Shown: in pieces, positions 38,073 to 52,520 of the stretch
Numbering within the stretch: the first letter of the stretch is position 1
Layout: each line of letters starts with the position of its first letter
Assembly (NCBI RefSeq): GCF_014805625.2
Contig: NW_023998458.1
Span: 1,345,480 to 1,409,479 of the forward strand
Length of the DNA: 64,000 bases
Origin: Glossina fuscipes
Lineage: Eukaryota; Arthropoda; Insecta; Diptera; Glossinidae
Direction: 5' to 3'
The notes under the pieces: generated by a model
What the model saw: the letters and a program-made list of their open reading frames with translations, nothing else
Told to the model about the DNA's origin: nothing
Databases searched by the model: none
Position numbers and translations under genes: made by a program

Positions 38073-41000
38073 GTAAGCAAATCATATATAAGAGAACCAC
38101 AAATTGAAGAAAAAATTGAAAAAAAAAAAAAAATTTGCATTTGCATCGTTGCATTCTTCAAGTCATAATAACAAAAAAGAAGCTCTGTTCAAATATTTAG
38201 GTCAAAGAAAAGTAAATATATCCACGAAAGTTAAACATTTATTCGAAACATCTATTCTAGTAGGCGACGGATAAGAGGAGAAATTCTCGAATTTAAAAAA
38301 AAAATATTGTGCGGTTATATTCGTCTTGTAGGAAAGCTTCCTTAATCTGACATAAATATAGTCAGAAAGTTACTTTCCTCTTAAAGCAGCGCAACAGTGG
38401 CAGTCAGATGATCTAACGGTCAATCAATATCACTTTAATTTGACTGTTTACCAGTCGCCAAAATATATTGCATAGACCAATATCTCTTATAAACTGTAAG
38501 CTACAAGCTTTGGTCAATTATGGGCGGCTTTTTTGTTTTCTTCTTAAATGACAAGTCATTCAGAGAAAGTCGCAAACGGTGAACTTGCTAATAATCATTT
38601 TCAATAGGACGCTGTCGATTTCTTCACTACAGTTTTAATAATACTCGTCAATGGTACTGTCGAGCTGTACTTCACACACCAAACTGCTACAAAGAGTAAG
38701 TTGTAGTGTTTTGTAAGTGATAGATGGTTAAGGGTATCGTGCATGTTAGTGAATCGATCGGAACTATTTTTGTATCGTACATAAAGGTCCTAGCAAATGC
38801 CTGGGTGAAAGCTTTTCAGAGATATCTCCACGAGATCGAAAGCTATTGATCAAGGCATGGAAAAGTTAGCGATGTTTTTTCTAGTTTTTTCCATATTGTG
38901 TACAAGCATGCAACCAAATAACACTTATACCTCCTTTTGGGGGATTCTTGCCAACTTTCAGCATCCTATTTGATTTGCAGCGCTTCCATCACAATTTTAG
39001 GCCCACATTGACCCCTTTGGTAGGTATATGTCTTTAGTATCTCGAAAACTAAATCAGGAAGAAAACAAATTAGTAATAGGTATTTAAAAGTCTTTTCACG
39101 TAAGTAAAAGTCACCTATAATTTTTTTAATCTTACATGCCTCACATATTCAAAAAGATGAAGCTCAAATCGTCCCATTGGCGAACTCGGTGTTGAAATGG
39201 CCCTATATGTGTGTGCAATATATCAGCGGTCAAAGTTTTCTCAATTGTGAGCATGCTAGCGAGCGGTTTACGTACATTTTTACCTTGCCAGACGCTTTCT
39301 TAGCCGATACGTTCTGGCAACAAAGGAAGGACCAATAGAGAACTAATATTCTACTTCGAGCATATGCATAGTTATGCTTTACTCTCGGTATCCTAGGTGG
39401 GGATAGATTAGGTTTATTATCACATATATTGCACTGGGTATCTAGTGCACCTCGTCGCACACCGATTTCAAGTCTTACGTCTTTCAAGCATATACATAAC
39501 CTACGCTTTTTCTGCATGGAAATTTGGTGTCGTCGACATTAGATTTATTATTATATAGGTTCTACTAAATACCCAGTGGACATCGTCGTTTCTAATAAAA
39601 ACTTTCTATCATCACTCCCGAAGCACTTGGTGCAAAAAAAAGAAGAAAGAGTATTGAAATAATTGCTTAGCCATGTAAACTCAATCCACCCAGAAAAGGG
39701 CTTGCTAATGCAAACTCGGTTCTGATAAGTAGCTTAATCAACTTTAATATGATAACTAAAATCTATAAAATTTTAAGTATTTTCATAAATTGTTAATCAT
39801 TTCATACAATTATAGAAGAAATTATCGATAAAAAGATAAAAACAAAAATTATTTACAATTTCATTTAAAGTTCATTATTATTTAAGTGCTATTCTAGAGT
39901 TTTATAAGCAATAGGTATAATTGAAAATGAAATGTATTTGTGTATTTGCTCGTAATAAATACACAAACACACGCTTAGGTATATGAGTTCAATATCTCAC
40001 ACAATGTTAAATAATTTATATATTAGCAAAATCAATGAAAGAGCATTGGTAGTAGCACTTGCGGCAATTTCAAGCCTATACAATTAGGTGCGATTATGTA
40101 TATTAAGCACAAACGCATATGTAAAGGGCATCTATATAAATATGTACAAGTTAGACAGAGATAATACAGCAGTAGCCTTGTTTCAATGTATTTGTTTCCT
40201 TATATGCCTATATATGCGGGTGCAAACATATGCAAGTATGCATTACATGGTCTCTTCTATATATGATATATATTAAGCACGTATTTGTTTAACTAGTATG
40301 TGTTAGACATAATTATTAAGTAAAGCCGAGATTTCATATGCTTCGTGTCTGCCATATAAGTGTATGCGATTACTGTTTTGGATATACGGTAATAAACTGT
40401 TCAACACAAATACAAACATAAACGCATCTATACACATGCACACACTTGTATGCATATCCATAGACGCGAATATATAAACATATATGCATATATATATATA
40501 TGCAGCTTGTCTGTCGAAAATGGCAACAAACGTATATTGTGTAAAATAATTTATAACCAAAACCACAAACAACAATAATAAAAGCAACAGCAATGCCTTC
40601 AAGCATAAAATCAACATATGATATTAATTGAGATTTATTGACTAATTAGAAAATATTAATTTGCATTCACTAACAGTTGATTCGCATGCACTTACATATT
40701 ATAGAAATAATTTCCTTCTTTTTTTTTTTTTTGTTCTGTGTATATTGAATAAATAATGTGTATTAAATTTTGTGATAAAATTTAAGGACTTATTTTAAAC
40801 AGTGCGGAGAGAATTCGTTCTTTATTCGAGAATTTAATTACCTTCTCTTTTAGTTAAATGTGGCGCGTGCCTGTGTGTATGCATCCGTGTGTGTGTCTGT
40901 TTTCGATTATCTTATATTATCAATTATTTCTACTCCAAAGCAATTGAAGTAATTTATCTTGTCCATTTAATCAAAGCCGATACGAACACAAATATGCTTT

Positions 41001-42908
41001 ATATAGATACTTAGATTAGTGGTATAATGTAAACATTATTTCTCCATTGTTAGATATTTAACTAATGTTAAAACGATAAACGTTCAACGTCTTTTAGTAA
41101 CTTATAATTGACGTAAACATGCATTTTACGAGAAGGTGACCATATGTTCAAAGACAAGGATTTCTTTTTTGGGCTAAAAATTCAAAAGCAGTTTTTATAA
41201 AAAATTACCAACAACATTTTTTCGGGAATACACTATCGAACAAAAAAGTTAGAGAACAAATTTTAAAAAAGTTTTGAATAAAAATTTTTTATAAAAATTT
41301 TCTAAAACATATTTGGTCCTTGTACGCAAACTTTTGGATTCTAAAATTTGGATTCCAATTTATATTGTCAATGAAACTATACTCTGTTCTTTTGCTTTTT
41401 ATAACAACTTCATTTCTACCCATGTTAAAATGAAAGCTCTAAAGGTCAGCCCAAGCAGAGGACTGTCAATAATGGCAACATTCGTATTACTAAAGAAACT
41501 TACACCATTGAGGGGCCGCACACAAAATACGTACGCTCTCCGTATCAGCGTAAGATTATGGATTTGGTGACATTTTTGTTTTGAACAACAAGAGAAGAAA
41601 GACAAAGTGTTCGATACATGGCGTAGATATGAAGAAGTTTCTCCATTGGCAGTAATAGTAGCCGTTCGCGGTCTATTTATTAAATTTAGATTTAACCCAA
41701 AACGGGCCTCAGTAACCAAGAGTGCACCTTTGAACGTCGCGTACTATCGCAAATAAAGTGAATTTTATGGCGTACGAAGCCCATAGATCTTTATTCCTAT
41801 AATACAGGAAACGTTACATAGGTATTCGATCCCTTAACTTAAGACGTAATACAACTTAATACTTTTGTGTTTCTATACGGGTATGTATTCGGGCTCTAAT
41901 CTCCAATTGGTGCACTCACGTTTCTATTTATCCTGTACTAATACCAACATTTTGAGTACACCAAGTTTATAATTACGCTGACAATCGGCAGATACGCCAC
42001 AATGCGGTTTACTACTTGTGAAGCGCAAACTATTATCTGAGGAGGTCCGTAGCGTAAATTTAAGCCTTTTTGTTTAGCCGCGCGTTCTAGTGTTTTTGTT
42101 TGCTTTTTTCCTTTTCTTACATCATTCTACCCATGGAATTCGAAAATATGCTTTCATGAATCGGCTTTAACTTAAAAGCTTTTAACTAATCGTATAGCTT
42201 GAAAAGCCAATTTGTAAGGAAAATACAATTCCAAATGATCGCAAATCGAGAATGGTTATGCTTCTTTAAAATCTATCGGCACGCCCACAATCAAAAAGAC
42301 TGCAAAGGCGCTAATTTGTACTTCTTTTTTTTATAAGATGGGCCGAAAAGAGTAAACATCTGGTTTAGTTTTGATTTCATTTCAAATTACAAAAGGAATG
42401 CTATGAAAATCGCGCAGTAATGGGATACAAAGTTTTCTAAGTCAGTGTTGAGCGTATTTTGTATATTTATATACCAATACGCGATTATTAATGGCTTAGG
42501 TTAGGTGTTATGGCAATTGCAGTTCCATCAAACACACCGTCGTGCAATTTATTATTTATCGGCTGCTCTGGGCAAGTAGAAATGGCTACTTGGCGCTCCC
42601 CGATCTTTAAAGAGGAAAAATGTGATTTTCTTTGCATAAATGCAACTACCTGACAGTTAGGTTATAAAAAACATTTTTCTAAGTTGCACACGAGATGTGA
42701 TCAACAAAAAAGATCTGATTTTCAAACTTCGTGGGTTACGTAAATTCAGTTTTCGAATTTTTTTCTTTTTCTGTTGGTACGCATGCTTCCAATATATGTT
42801 GGCATTATGAGCCATTTTGCATTCTTAGTTTATATTTGACAGATTAGGTTAGATGTGTTTCAGTGGACTGGCCGATTTTTTGTCATCGAAAAAATAAATC
42901 ATAGAATC

Positions 42909-43466
42909 GGTATTGAATTTCGAGTGAAAAACCAGATTGAGTGCTTCAACGCAGCTAGGATGTTGACTGCAGCGTTTGGCGAGTCTGGTTAAGCAAAAAA
43001 AAAGAAAAGAATGTTTATAAGAGGTTCAAGCTCTTCATAGAAGACCGCGACGGACGCCTTGGACGCCCCACCGCGTCAGCAACTGATGACAATGTTGATG
43101 CAGTGAAGAAAGTTATTATGGAGACTCTTCGAATCGCTGTTAGAGAAGTTGCTGAGGATGTCGGTTTGTGCGATGTAATTTTGTCGGATATTTTCGGCAC
43201 GAAACGTGTGACAGCGAATGCACCGTCATTATAGCTCAGCCATCGCATTCAACAGACTTGACCCCCTGTGACTTTTGCGTATTCCTAAAACTGAAAAGGC
43301 CAATAAGAGGACGCGGTTTTGTCAACTGCCAACTGCTCGAAGAACTTAAGGCCATATAAAAAGCGCATATCAGAAGTGCTTCGTGGATTGGAAAAAGCGC
43401 TGGCACAAGTGTATTATATCTGAGGGGGATTACTTTGAAGGGAATGAAATAGATATTGATGAATAA
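42909..43466 (+). mobile_element. internally deleted mariner-family transposon
   Basis: The left part encodes the N-terminal DNA-binding region in several frames: FRVKNQIECFNAARML, a stop, then VYKRFKLFIEDRDGRLGRP and VREVAEDVGL. Near 43210 it jumps to the C-terminal end: HSTDLTPCDFCVFLKLKRPI, then, after a stop and frame change, QKCFVDWKKRWHKCIISEG and DYFEGNEIDIDE with stop at 43466. The remaining catalytic residue is the last Asp (in TDLTPCDF). The segment with the first two Asp is deleted. It is inactive. A possible terminal inverted repeat (reads AAGGTGACCGTATTGTTTTA on the minus strand) lies near 43520-43537. Confidence 0.88.
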
Positions 43467-45317
43467 ATGAATATTTTTCGCGATTTTTAAAAACAAGCCT
43501 CGCACATTTGCAATGCAATAAAACAATACGGTCACCTTAGTTATTTAAATACAAATAATTAACCATACGTGCACTCTCATCACCGTATGCGTTTATAAGC
43601 TTAACTACTATCTTAAGGGTATTACTCTATTTCTTTGTTCATTTATTTGTTTGTGTGTTTTTGGATATATAATTGTTTTTGTACGTGTATACCTGCGCCT
43701 GAGTGTGTGTTCTTGAAAGCCTTAATAAGTAATAATTTAATTACATTAACATATAACAAACAGATAGACAAGCAAATAAACAAACAATAATACTAATAAA
43801 TACTCAAATTGATTACATTGTTACTAACCGAGATGTATAATTATAATTTACATATCTACGGGGCTTAAATACACTTCTCATGCACACTTATACCTTGTAA
43901 ATCGACAATCGATTGCATCAGTTTGCTGTTTAGAAAGCCACGTAATCAACATATCATTCACATCGTGCTCCAAACTAAATGGAGAGAAACGAGATTCAAA
44001 AACTTTAACACAAATAACAAATAAATAAAACGAATTTTAATCCTGCACAAGTCAGATAAGGGTAATTAAATATATATAAGCAAGCATCTGTTCTCGTTTA
44101 ATACATTTTTGCATTTTCGCTTTAAATATTTTCATTTTACGTTTGATTAATTAGCAAAAAAAAAAAAATCATTTATGAATAATCAATTAATGAAATGGTC
44201 TGAGCCTATACGTACGACTGCAAGGTTTTTTCATTAGTTCTTAACGCTGTGCGCAACTTTAATGCTTCGATTGTTTTTTAACGAAAATTTAAGAAATTTT
44301 TTTTAAAAATTATTTCTATTACAATCTATGTTATGCACCTCGTAGGGAGATAGGCGTCTACTATTTCTTGCTTTCATTACATTTTCAACTAATTTTTTTT
44401 TTTTTTTTGTTTGTTATTTTTACTAATCCTAGAAATATTTTCCTTTCATAAATTTATTTCTTCATATATAGAGAGATATAGAAAATAGACATTTCAACGT
44501 ATACACGAGCAAAGTTTAGTGTCACAGACTATTCTACGAGTATGTTTTGTATAAATTATGAGCATGATTTCATAAATTTCACATGAATATCTCCTCTGTC
44601 GCTGGGTATATTAAATTGAATGGTACAGAAATTCTTTAAATATTTATAAACACATAATTTTTCAAGAAACTGTCACAGCGACTAAGAAAATAATTTTTTT
44701 TTTTTTTTTAATAATTTTTAAATATTAAACAAAAAAAAAAAGGAAATAAATAAATCTAAATGTGTTTAAGGTTAGTCAAACTATTAATAATTTAAATATA
44801 AATCTCACAGCTATCTGGGTGTTTAATATTGCACTGCAAAGGGGCTCTTAACACTCATAACATTTGTTACCACCATGAAGTAAATTTTGTTGATTCTCAT
44901 ATAAGGACTGATCTATCAAACTAAGTTTCGAGTTCTAATGCACTACAATTTTGCACAAGTAAACCAAGATTGTAGCGTTACTTGGATGGACTAGACCAAT
45001 AGCAGTATAAATCAGCAAATAGCTGTAATCATAGTTACAATATTAATAATAAGAGCAGTAGGGCTGGCAGTAATCATAAAAGACTAAATTTTAAGTTTTG
45101 TTTGGATCTACATTAATTAATAAATTATCTTCCACTCCTATTTAAAATATAAATTTAAACAAGCGAACACATTAACATCCATTAAGATGATGAGCGATTA
45201 TCTAGGAAATTGTGCAATAATTTAGATCAATTTATTTTCTCTGGCTTATGTGAAGGTAGTCACCGTTAAACAAAAGTGTGGAAGGAGAGATAGGAATTGA
45301 TGGCAGTGTGCGAGGTA

Positions 45318-45400
45318 ACCGAGGTGGCCGATCGGTAAGAGTTCCGACTTTACCGGCCGCGCACTCGTAATGACTGCTATGGCGTCATTTTTCCACTATG
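45318..45400 (+). repeat. tRNA-like A-box, possible SINE head
   Basis: GAGGTGGCCGATCGGTAAGA resembles the 5' half and A box of a tRNA-Leu/Ser, and a GC-rich CTTTACCGGCCGCGCACTCG follows in AT-rich surroundings. No convincing T-arm or acceptor pairing was found, so it is not called a tRNA. A tRNA-derived SINE fragment would explain it. Confidence 0.3.
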
Positions 45401-45892
45401 CAAGCTGTGGCCCTTACTATATTACCATACATCAGACGATATCGAGTTAGTACACACGATGCTTTTTGGTTCACGTTACTACTAAAATCTCTTTGTCCGA
45501 ATTTCTTTGTTTAAATTTGGCCTTAGGTTTGATTTGTAGCCATTGGCGTCGCACAAAGGCGTCGGAATTGACATTAATACTTAGAAACTGAAGTTAAATT
45601 TCCCCAATGGTCTCAGTCCCGAAATCTAAAAATTTATTCTTCGATATATCTACTTGTCAAGTTTTCTATGTCCCTACTTCTGTCTGTGGGTATGATTTTA
45701 TGTGTTTTTCTAAAAAATTTCTGTTAGAAATACATTTGTCAGAAAAGATGCGCGCCCACAATTATTCCTTGAAGAAGAAGAAGAAGAATTGCTACCCAAC
45801 CAATATGCCATTATTTAATGTATAAAATGAACTAAAATAACAGTAAATCTCTCATTTAATGAAACACAAAAGACAATGTAGGTGAATAACGA

Positions 45893-45921
45893 AATGAATG
45901 AATGAATGAATGAATGAATAC
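45893..45921. repeat. (GAAT)n tetranucleotide repeat
   Basis: Six to seven adjacent ATGA/GAAT units. Confidence 0.9.
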
Positions 45922-48799
45922 TTTGCTTCGCTTTTAAGGCTAAAGTAACAAATTATTTTAGCAGATGAAATTACAATTTAAATAAAGTGAATTTGTGAAA
46001 TTTTAAATACACGTATCAAGGAAAAAATTTAATTACAGTTCAACGCAAAAAAAGCAAAAAATATATAATTGGAAGAAAGGCAAGCCAGGGCAAAATATAA
46101 TGCAAGCATTTACATAAACATATTTAAAATGTCATCAGCAGACATTAAAATAGCCTTAAGTCAGATAATAATCAATTAATTATGTACTCATATACTTACA
46201 CAAAAACACATAAATATTCATAAATATATACAAGCAAAATGAGAAAGATTCAATTATGTGCGTGTGTTTGTGTGTGTATGCGGCAATGAAAAGCCTACGC
46301 AAATGAAAATGTATTTTCATGAATATTAATGAACTAAAAATCAAATGAAAAAAAAAAAAAGCAAAAAAAATAAAAAAGTCATTCGTATTCGTCGTATTGA
46401 AGACTTGCAAAGTAACTTTTCCAACTCTCTGCTTGAATTTGCTTTATATTAAATAAAATCAGAATTTTAATTGAATTTTACGCATTTACATGTGTTAGAT
46501 GTCGTTGTACTATCACGGCAGGCTGTTTTATTTTTTTTTTTTTTCTTTTTATTCAAAAGATATTTGGAAGTTGTGGTGTCTACTAATGTACAAGATTTAA
46601 TTTGTATGTTCTATTAAAGCATTAATGACATATGACAATCTGGTTGCTGGCACGCAAATTGGTTCTTGCAAGCACTCCATAACATAACTGGATGCATGTA
46701 TATGTGTGCGTCGAGCAAGCACGCGTAAGTCGTAGACAAACCGGGTGCCGCAATAAAACCCATTAGCTCTTACCTGACTATAATCACGCTAATCGGCAAC
46801 TAAAGCAACCTATTGCTGAATAATATATTTCTTTCTTTGCTATGCACACCCCTTATACGTTTCCCGTTTTCTCTTTTTTTTTTTTAATTTCAATTTTCAA
46901 TTATGCTTGAAACGACATCAAGATACCCCAAGTGTATGTGTGCACTACAAAATTTCTTTTTAAAATAAGCAAAGAGATGAGATGAATATCTACTTGATTA
47001 TCACTTCATGTCTATTTAGTTAGAAAAAAAAGAAAAAGAGAAAGAAAATGAAAATGAAAAACGTTGAAACAAATATATAAATGAATCTTAAAAGAGACGC
47101 TTCAGAGTAATACTTTTACTGCAACAAAGTTGCGCGATTATTTATCACGTAAGCAACCAAGTGCAGCCGAATGCGTAAAAAACTCGAAAAAAAAAATAAA
47201 TAAAATAAGTAAAAAGAATGCCAAAGAATGCTTTATGAAATATAGCCGCCGTAATAGTCTCCAATACTACACGTGAAATACAAAGTATGGCGAGCACTGG
47301 GGATATATAAATTGCATGCCTATTAGCGGAGACCGCAATTCTAATTGTTCATTATGCAAGATAATAATATGTAAAATAAATATGTGGGATATTTGGTACA
47401 ACAGACAGCCGTACACTCCAAATAAGGTTGAGAGCTTGGTCAACCTTCTCTTGTTCGCGAAAATCAAAAATAAATTACATGGGAATGCGTGTGAAATGTC
47501 AAAAGAGACAGTCGAGACTTAAAAGGCAAGGTACCCTATTCAAAACTGATTCTAGATAGAAAGAGAGAGCAGTGTTGCTCGACTTGCAAGAGTACACATT
47601 TGGAACGTCCGCAGAGGGATTGCTTCAAGTAAACTGTTTCAAAGAAGCTTGGTAAAGTAATCAGTCCAGCAAAGGTTCTAAATACAAAAAGGGCGAACGA
47701 GAGGATGGGGGTAGTGCTTCCATATGTTCGACTTAAGAGGGTGAATACAAATAGATTGCTTCACATAAAGCGATGCAAGCAAGAATGCCATTTCGAAGAA
47801 TGCCGAAAATTTGATAAAAAATGGATTAAATGTTTGGATAAATCTGTTAAACTAAATGAGGCATAGATTGAAAAACAAAAAATTTTGAAAATTTTGATTA
47901 TAGTCGCCTTTGTCCTTTTCCTAATCATATATATTGACATTTAAACAATTCGTTTAAAAAATTGAATAATTATTCGCAATTAACTCACTGATCAACGGAA
48001 GGCATAATAAAAAGGAAAACTAATATTTATTTCATTGCTATTTAAGCTGACAACGGCCTTTAACCGATTGAGCAAAGTTATTTGTTTAGACTTGTAGTAC
48101 TTTGCCGCTAAAACAGTTCAAAAGGCCAATAGATAAGGGTCTGTGTTTATCTCTCAAAGCTTAAGCTTAAGAGAAAGTTGTAGAGACAAAAGGCTGAAAT
48201 CTTTGAAACAAATTAACGGAGCCATCTTAGTCATGAAAATATAAAGCCAGCAAAGACAAATCGACTAACGTGTCGACCACCTCGCTTTGTCGTGATCATT
48301 TAAAAATTAGATGAAAAAATGGTGCCGGTCCATTCGTAAGCAAATCACACCATGTATTACTAGTCTTAGTGGGTGGTTGTTCTAGATGTTCCTCAAAGCA
48401 AATACATATAACTATTGCTTATGTTTACCTTAAAACAATCTTTCTCGTGCATTATTCTTATCATATGTCTTTTTATTTGTGCACACTTTTATTTAGGGTA
48501 ATTTAACAAGTTAACACATCACTAGTCACCTAGCAAGCTAACAAAACGCTCATTCCTAACGATTACGTCATAGTAAATCATGTTTTAAAGATAAAAAGCA
48601 ACGCTCAGGGAGAACCTAAGGCAAGGAATAGTTAAAGTTATCAAGAAATTTTGATGAAATTTCATCCAACTGTGCGCTCTCTTCTCTACATATGTATAGC
48701 GTAAAGGAAAACATGCCCTATATTAGGTTGTGCAGACGTGTAAAATAGCTAGAGGGATTCGAGATTGACCCGTTTTTTGTTATACCGATTGCTGGGGAA

Positions 48800-49070
48800 T
48801 CATATTCCGCGTCACTTTCTGAAGCGATCCTAGCTTGTCGGTCCGTCCGCCTGTTCGTCTGCATTTTGTTAAAATTTGGTGCAACGACGCGTTTCGGCGC
48901 AAGGGCGAACGCCATTAAAAATGGTTCAGACGGGATTACTTTTCTTGGGCCACTTCCGATATTAGGCCTTATTTCGGAAAGCTGTTTGTGAATAACTACA
49001 TTATGGGAATTAGTGTTAAGCGTTTAATGGTCGCCCCCGGTCTACTATTATGTTTTCATTTGTTTGTTCA
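48800..49070 (+). repeat. dispersed repeat family A, forward copy
   Basis: Order: GTCACTTTCTGAAGCGATCC, GGTCCGTCCGCCTGTTCGTC, TTAAAATTTGGTGCAACGAC, GGCGCAAGGGCGAACGCCAT, AAAATGGTTCAGACGGGATT and GTGAATAACTACATTATGGG. It lacks the GTTCAACCTACAGG block, a deletion relative to the other copies. Confidence 0.8.
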
Positions 49071-49782
49071 TGATTCCACATATGAAATAATCCAATTATG
49101 CTAGAAATTGTCCCCCGAGTTTGAAAACCTATCTTTCGTTCATTGCTGCGATTCGTCATAAAAAATTTATTTAAATACCACTGAAGTGGACGTTTGAACC
49201 GTACATAAAATTCGCAGCATTATCGGCATTTAAATTTTTTTTTTTGTAAACATTGCAAAAATTATTTTTTTAAAGGAACGGACATAAAGTAATGGTACTT
49301 AATAGTAGTTGTAGTAGAATAATGTAAGTCCAAAACACACATACCCAGTATCCTAATTTTAATTTTCTAGTGATATATCAATTAAAAAAATCATGAAAAA
49401 TTCTAACCATTTATCTGATTATTATATGAGAATTTCACTAATTGTGCTACGCCGGCTCAGAATCAGAATAAGATGAAAACTTCCATTTAGCGCAACTTCT
49501 CCGCTGGCAAGAAAAAACAAAGAACAAAGAAGCAACATACTAAGAAAGTTAACGTAAACTGGTAGCAGTAAATTGTAGTACTGCAATGTAATCGCGTCTG
49601 TCAATAATCAGCAAAATTATATTGAAACTATAATATGTGTTCGCATAATTATGATTCAGTGACTCGTTCTGCTTATTAGCGTGTGATTATGAATTATGGG
49701 ATTTTTGTTGTGATAAAAATTCAATGTTTGTGGTTTAAAATTGCGTATGTAATTAATGTTGTTTTTCTCTTACCCATACATG

Positions 49783-49799
49783 TACACACACACACACAA

Positions 49800-49838
<39 letters not shown>
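49783..49838. repeat. (CA)n microsatellite
   Basis: A CA run of about 27 units with one AA/CG interruption near 49799. The His/Thr and Val/Cys frames it makes on the two strands are not genes. Confidence 0.95.
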
Positions 49839-49840
<2 letters not shown>

Positions 49841-50539
49841 ACTAATAGCGTTTTTAAAATTAAATGCAATTATTAATGGGGTTTTTATTGATTTATTCAA
49901 AATGCGCAAATTGTCATAATTAAATTGATAAAAAATTTCATTAGAATTCTCAAATGTGGTTTGGAAATAACATAAAAAAGTTACACGCATATACATTACA
50001 AAGCCTCAAAGCCAATTTTTTAATGTCATCAAAAATTATTGTTCATTTCATAATATGTCCGCTAATTAAGTTTTTCATGTTAGGATAAAAAAAAAAAAAG
50101 CCAATACATATACATTAACAAAAGTTATTAACAAAGACTTGAAGCTCTTCAGATTTGAAGGTAATAGTTTCCTAGCAGTTGCGTGTTACGTAATTGTGGA
50201 AACATCAGGATAGATTTCCGTAGGACGCGAGAAAGAATCGTCTTCAATGTACAAGAAAGTTTGATGTCCTCTACGCAGCACAAGAATCGTATCATTCATC
50301 TTAACTCATTTAATAAAAAAACTTATGTAACGTTTATCGATCAGATTGGACTGCAGATTTGTGACTTTTTACACTGTGACTTTTTAATCTGCTCTCAAAT
50401 TTTCGATTTGACCTTTTTCTTCCCAATTCTCCAAAACATATCCGAAATCTCTGCATGGTAGTCCTCTTACTTAAATTTCCGAACTGATATTGACCACAAA
50501 GCCACAAACACAGTAGATTCAAGTCTCATTCACAGCAAA

Positions 50540-50975
50540 CAGATTGTCCAGGAAATGCTTTCGGGAGCTACTTTGCGGCAATGGTATTAGCAAATCGCAG
50601 CAAAAGCGCTTGTTTGACGGGGAGTTGCATCGTAACCAGGGACTTAACTCACAGGCGGAGAGCGGTTTCTAGTAGGCACCGCTCCCTTAGATCAACAGAG
50701 GCTTGGAATGGCGCTCTCTCTCATTTGGCATTTACCCCCGAAACGACGAATGCAATTTTCTTATTCTGTCGGCCACGGTTTCCTACCATGAACCCGTCCT
50801 ACAGGCCTCTATCCAACAAATCATCCTATTCGGCGCCGTACCCGTTCAAGATGAACGCAGCATTATCAAGTTTTTCCCGCGTTTTCTGATCGGCCAGCAA
50901 CATGAACGCCCGGGCACTTTTCCCGATTACCGTTTTGATGTAAATATCCACATAAAAACTGGTAACTAGGAAAAT
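50540..50975. other. GC-richer stretch, origin unknown
   Basis: About 430 bases have more balanced composition than the surroundings and overlapping open frames of 102 and 88 codons on the plus strand. Neither has a motif I recognise and the frames overlap each other. It may be a degraded transposon or repeat unit. Confidence 0.3.
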
Positions 50976-51927
50976 AGGAACAAAACAGCTATTATTTATT
51001 TCAAATTTTTCTGGCTAAGCGAGCTGCACATTAAGCTCACTTCATTCAACCTCTAATTATCTCATTTCTTAAACATTTGCTTTCTTTTTGTAAAGCAAAT
51101 AAATTTTGCATTACCCGATTATTGATGAACTACAGATACGAGATTAGCAAGACCCACATGTGATGTTTGTCGACAGAAAATTCCAAGCTTTTATTGATAT
51201 GCAATTGATATTAAAGTTACATAATACCGGCAACCTCTTTAAAAGAAACGTAAGATTTGGACATTTCGTGTAAAGGCCCTCAACCTGCGTTAAGGGACTC
51301 ATTGCTTTATTCAAGAAATGAAACCCGTTCGTGAAACGAGCTCCGAGTCAGGGAATCATTCTTGGGGAAATAATAAAAAAATATTTCGAGAATCACGGAA
51401 ATGCAATAATAATAGTTCCTCTTTCATCTATAGATCTATGCGCCTGTGCGTGGATGTGTGTTTATTCTAACACATAAGAAAACGTTTTCCTCTACGGTAC
51501 TGCTTTCTAATTGTCTTAAGTGTCAATTAACGTACAAAGTTAAGTACGCTCTTTCTCCTTTTTGTTTGATTTTGCTGTCTTAGTGTTTCTGTTACTTCAG
51601 CAGAGAAATTCTTACAAAATGTAATGTCATCTCTTCCACAATACAATATTGTAAATTGTTTCTCCACAATTTGTATTTATGCATACTATACGAGCGCACA
51701 TACGCCTGCTGCTTTATATGTTGTACATATACATGAGATTATATTGTGCACATTTTTGTCTGGCTCTGTCAGTTTGTTTAATTTAATTATCTGTATATTT
51801 GGCCAAATGCCAGAAATAGTTTAATACACTCGCATATATACATATATATTTCATACTCATATGAACAAATATACAATATATATGTGTACAATACACATTT
51901 GCACACACGTACATACATATTTAGTAA

Positions 51928-51928
51928 G

Positions 51929-51962
<34 letters not shown>
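51928..51962. repeat. (TA)n microsatellite
   Basis: About 16 uninterrupted AT units. Similar tracts occur near 55131-55165, 57516-57550 and 60547-60574. Confidence 0.95.
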
Positions 51963-51965
<3 letters not shown>

Positions 51966-52339
51966 CGTACGCCTATGTGAATATTATATGAAACATTTAT
52001 TTATACAAACTAACACATTTAAATACCATTGTTTGTTGATTGGTCGAAATTGTTTAATTTAATCATCTAACCATTTGTATTCGAATGAAATTGGAAGCGA
52101 ATGCTTAGAAAACAAAACATTTTAAATTTTGGCATTTATCTCTTTATTGATAGTTAATTCGAATTTGTTTGATTACAGTGCAAATCTGATTAAATTAATT
52201 CATCATAATTATTGTTGTTACGAATGCGCCGGAAGAAAGAGGGGCTATGTATGCTTAGGAGTTTTTCGCAGTTCTTTTACTCATCGTTGATATGGTAATA
52301 GACAGTTAGGAGCTTTTTTTCCACCCTACATGGCTTGTG

Positions 52340-52520
52340 TTATTCAAGTTGGGTTCAACCTAAAGGTCGCATTTGTTCAGGAATTGGACGAAATTTCGTA
52401 CATGCTCACGTGTTTTCGTCCAAAGACCAAAATGTATAAAATCGGATCGTTTTCACGATTATGTTCCCGGTAGGGCCCTATTTTTAAAAAGCCCACATGT
52501 GAAAAACTGTTCCATTTATC
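52340..52520 (+). repeat. dispersed repeat family A, partial forward copy
   Basis: GTTGGGTTCAACCTAAAGGT, then a degenerate middle, 'CACGTGTTTTCGTCCAAAGA', 'AAAATCGGATCGTTTTCACG' and 'GTTCCCGGTAGGGCCCTATT' follow the family order but diverge strongly. Confidence 0.5.

Noticed and set aside
38073..38168. Reading exon B through to the stop at 38168 as a 32-residue C-terminus
   Set aside because: The donor CAG|GTAAGC is strong and cuts at the conserved 44/45 site. Reading through gives a homeodomain without recognition helix and a lysine-rich tail from A runs. An intron-retained isoform remains possible.
49721..49996. Cys/Val- or His/Thr-repeat open frames
   Set aside because: They are translations of the CA microsatellite.
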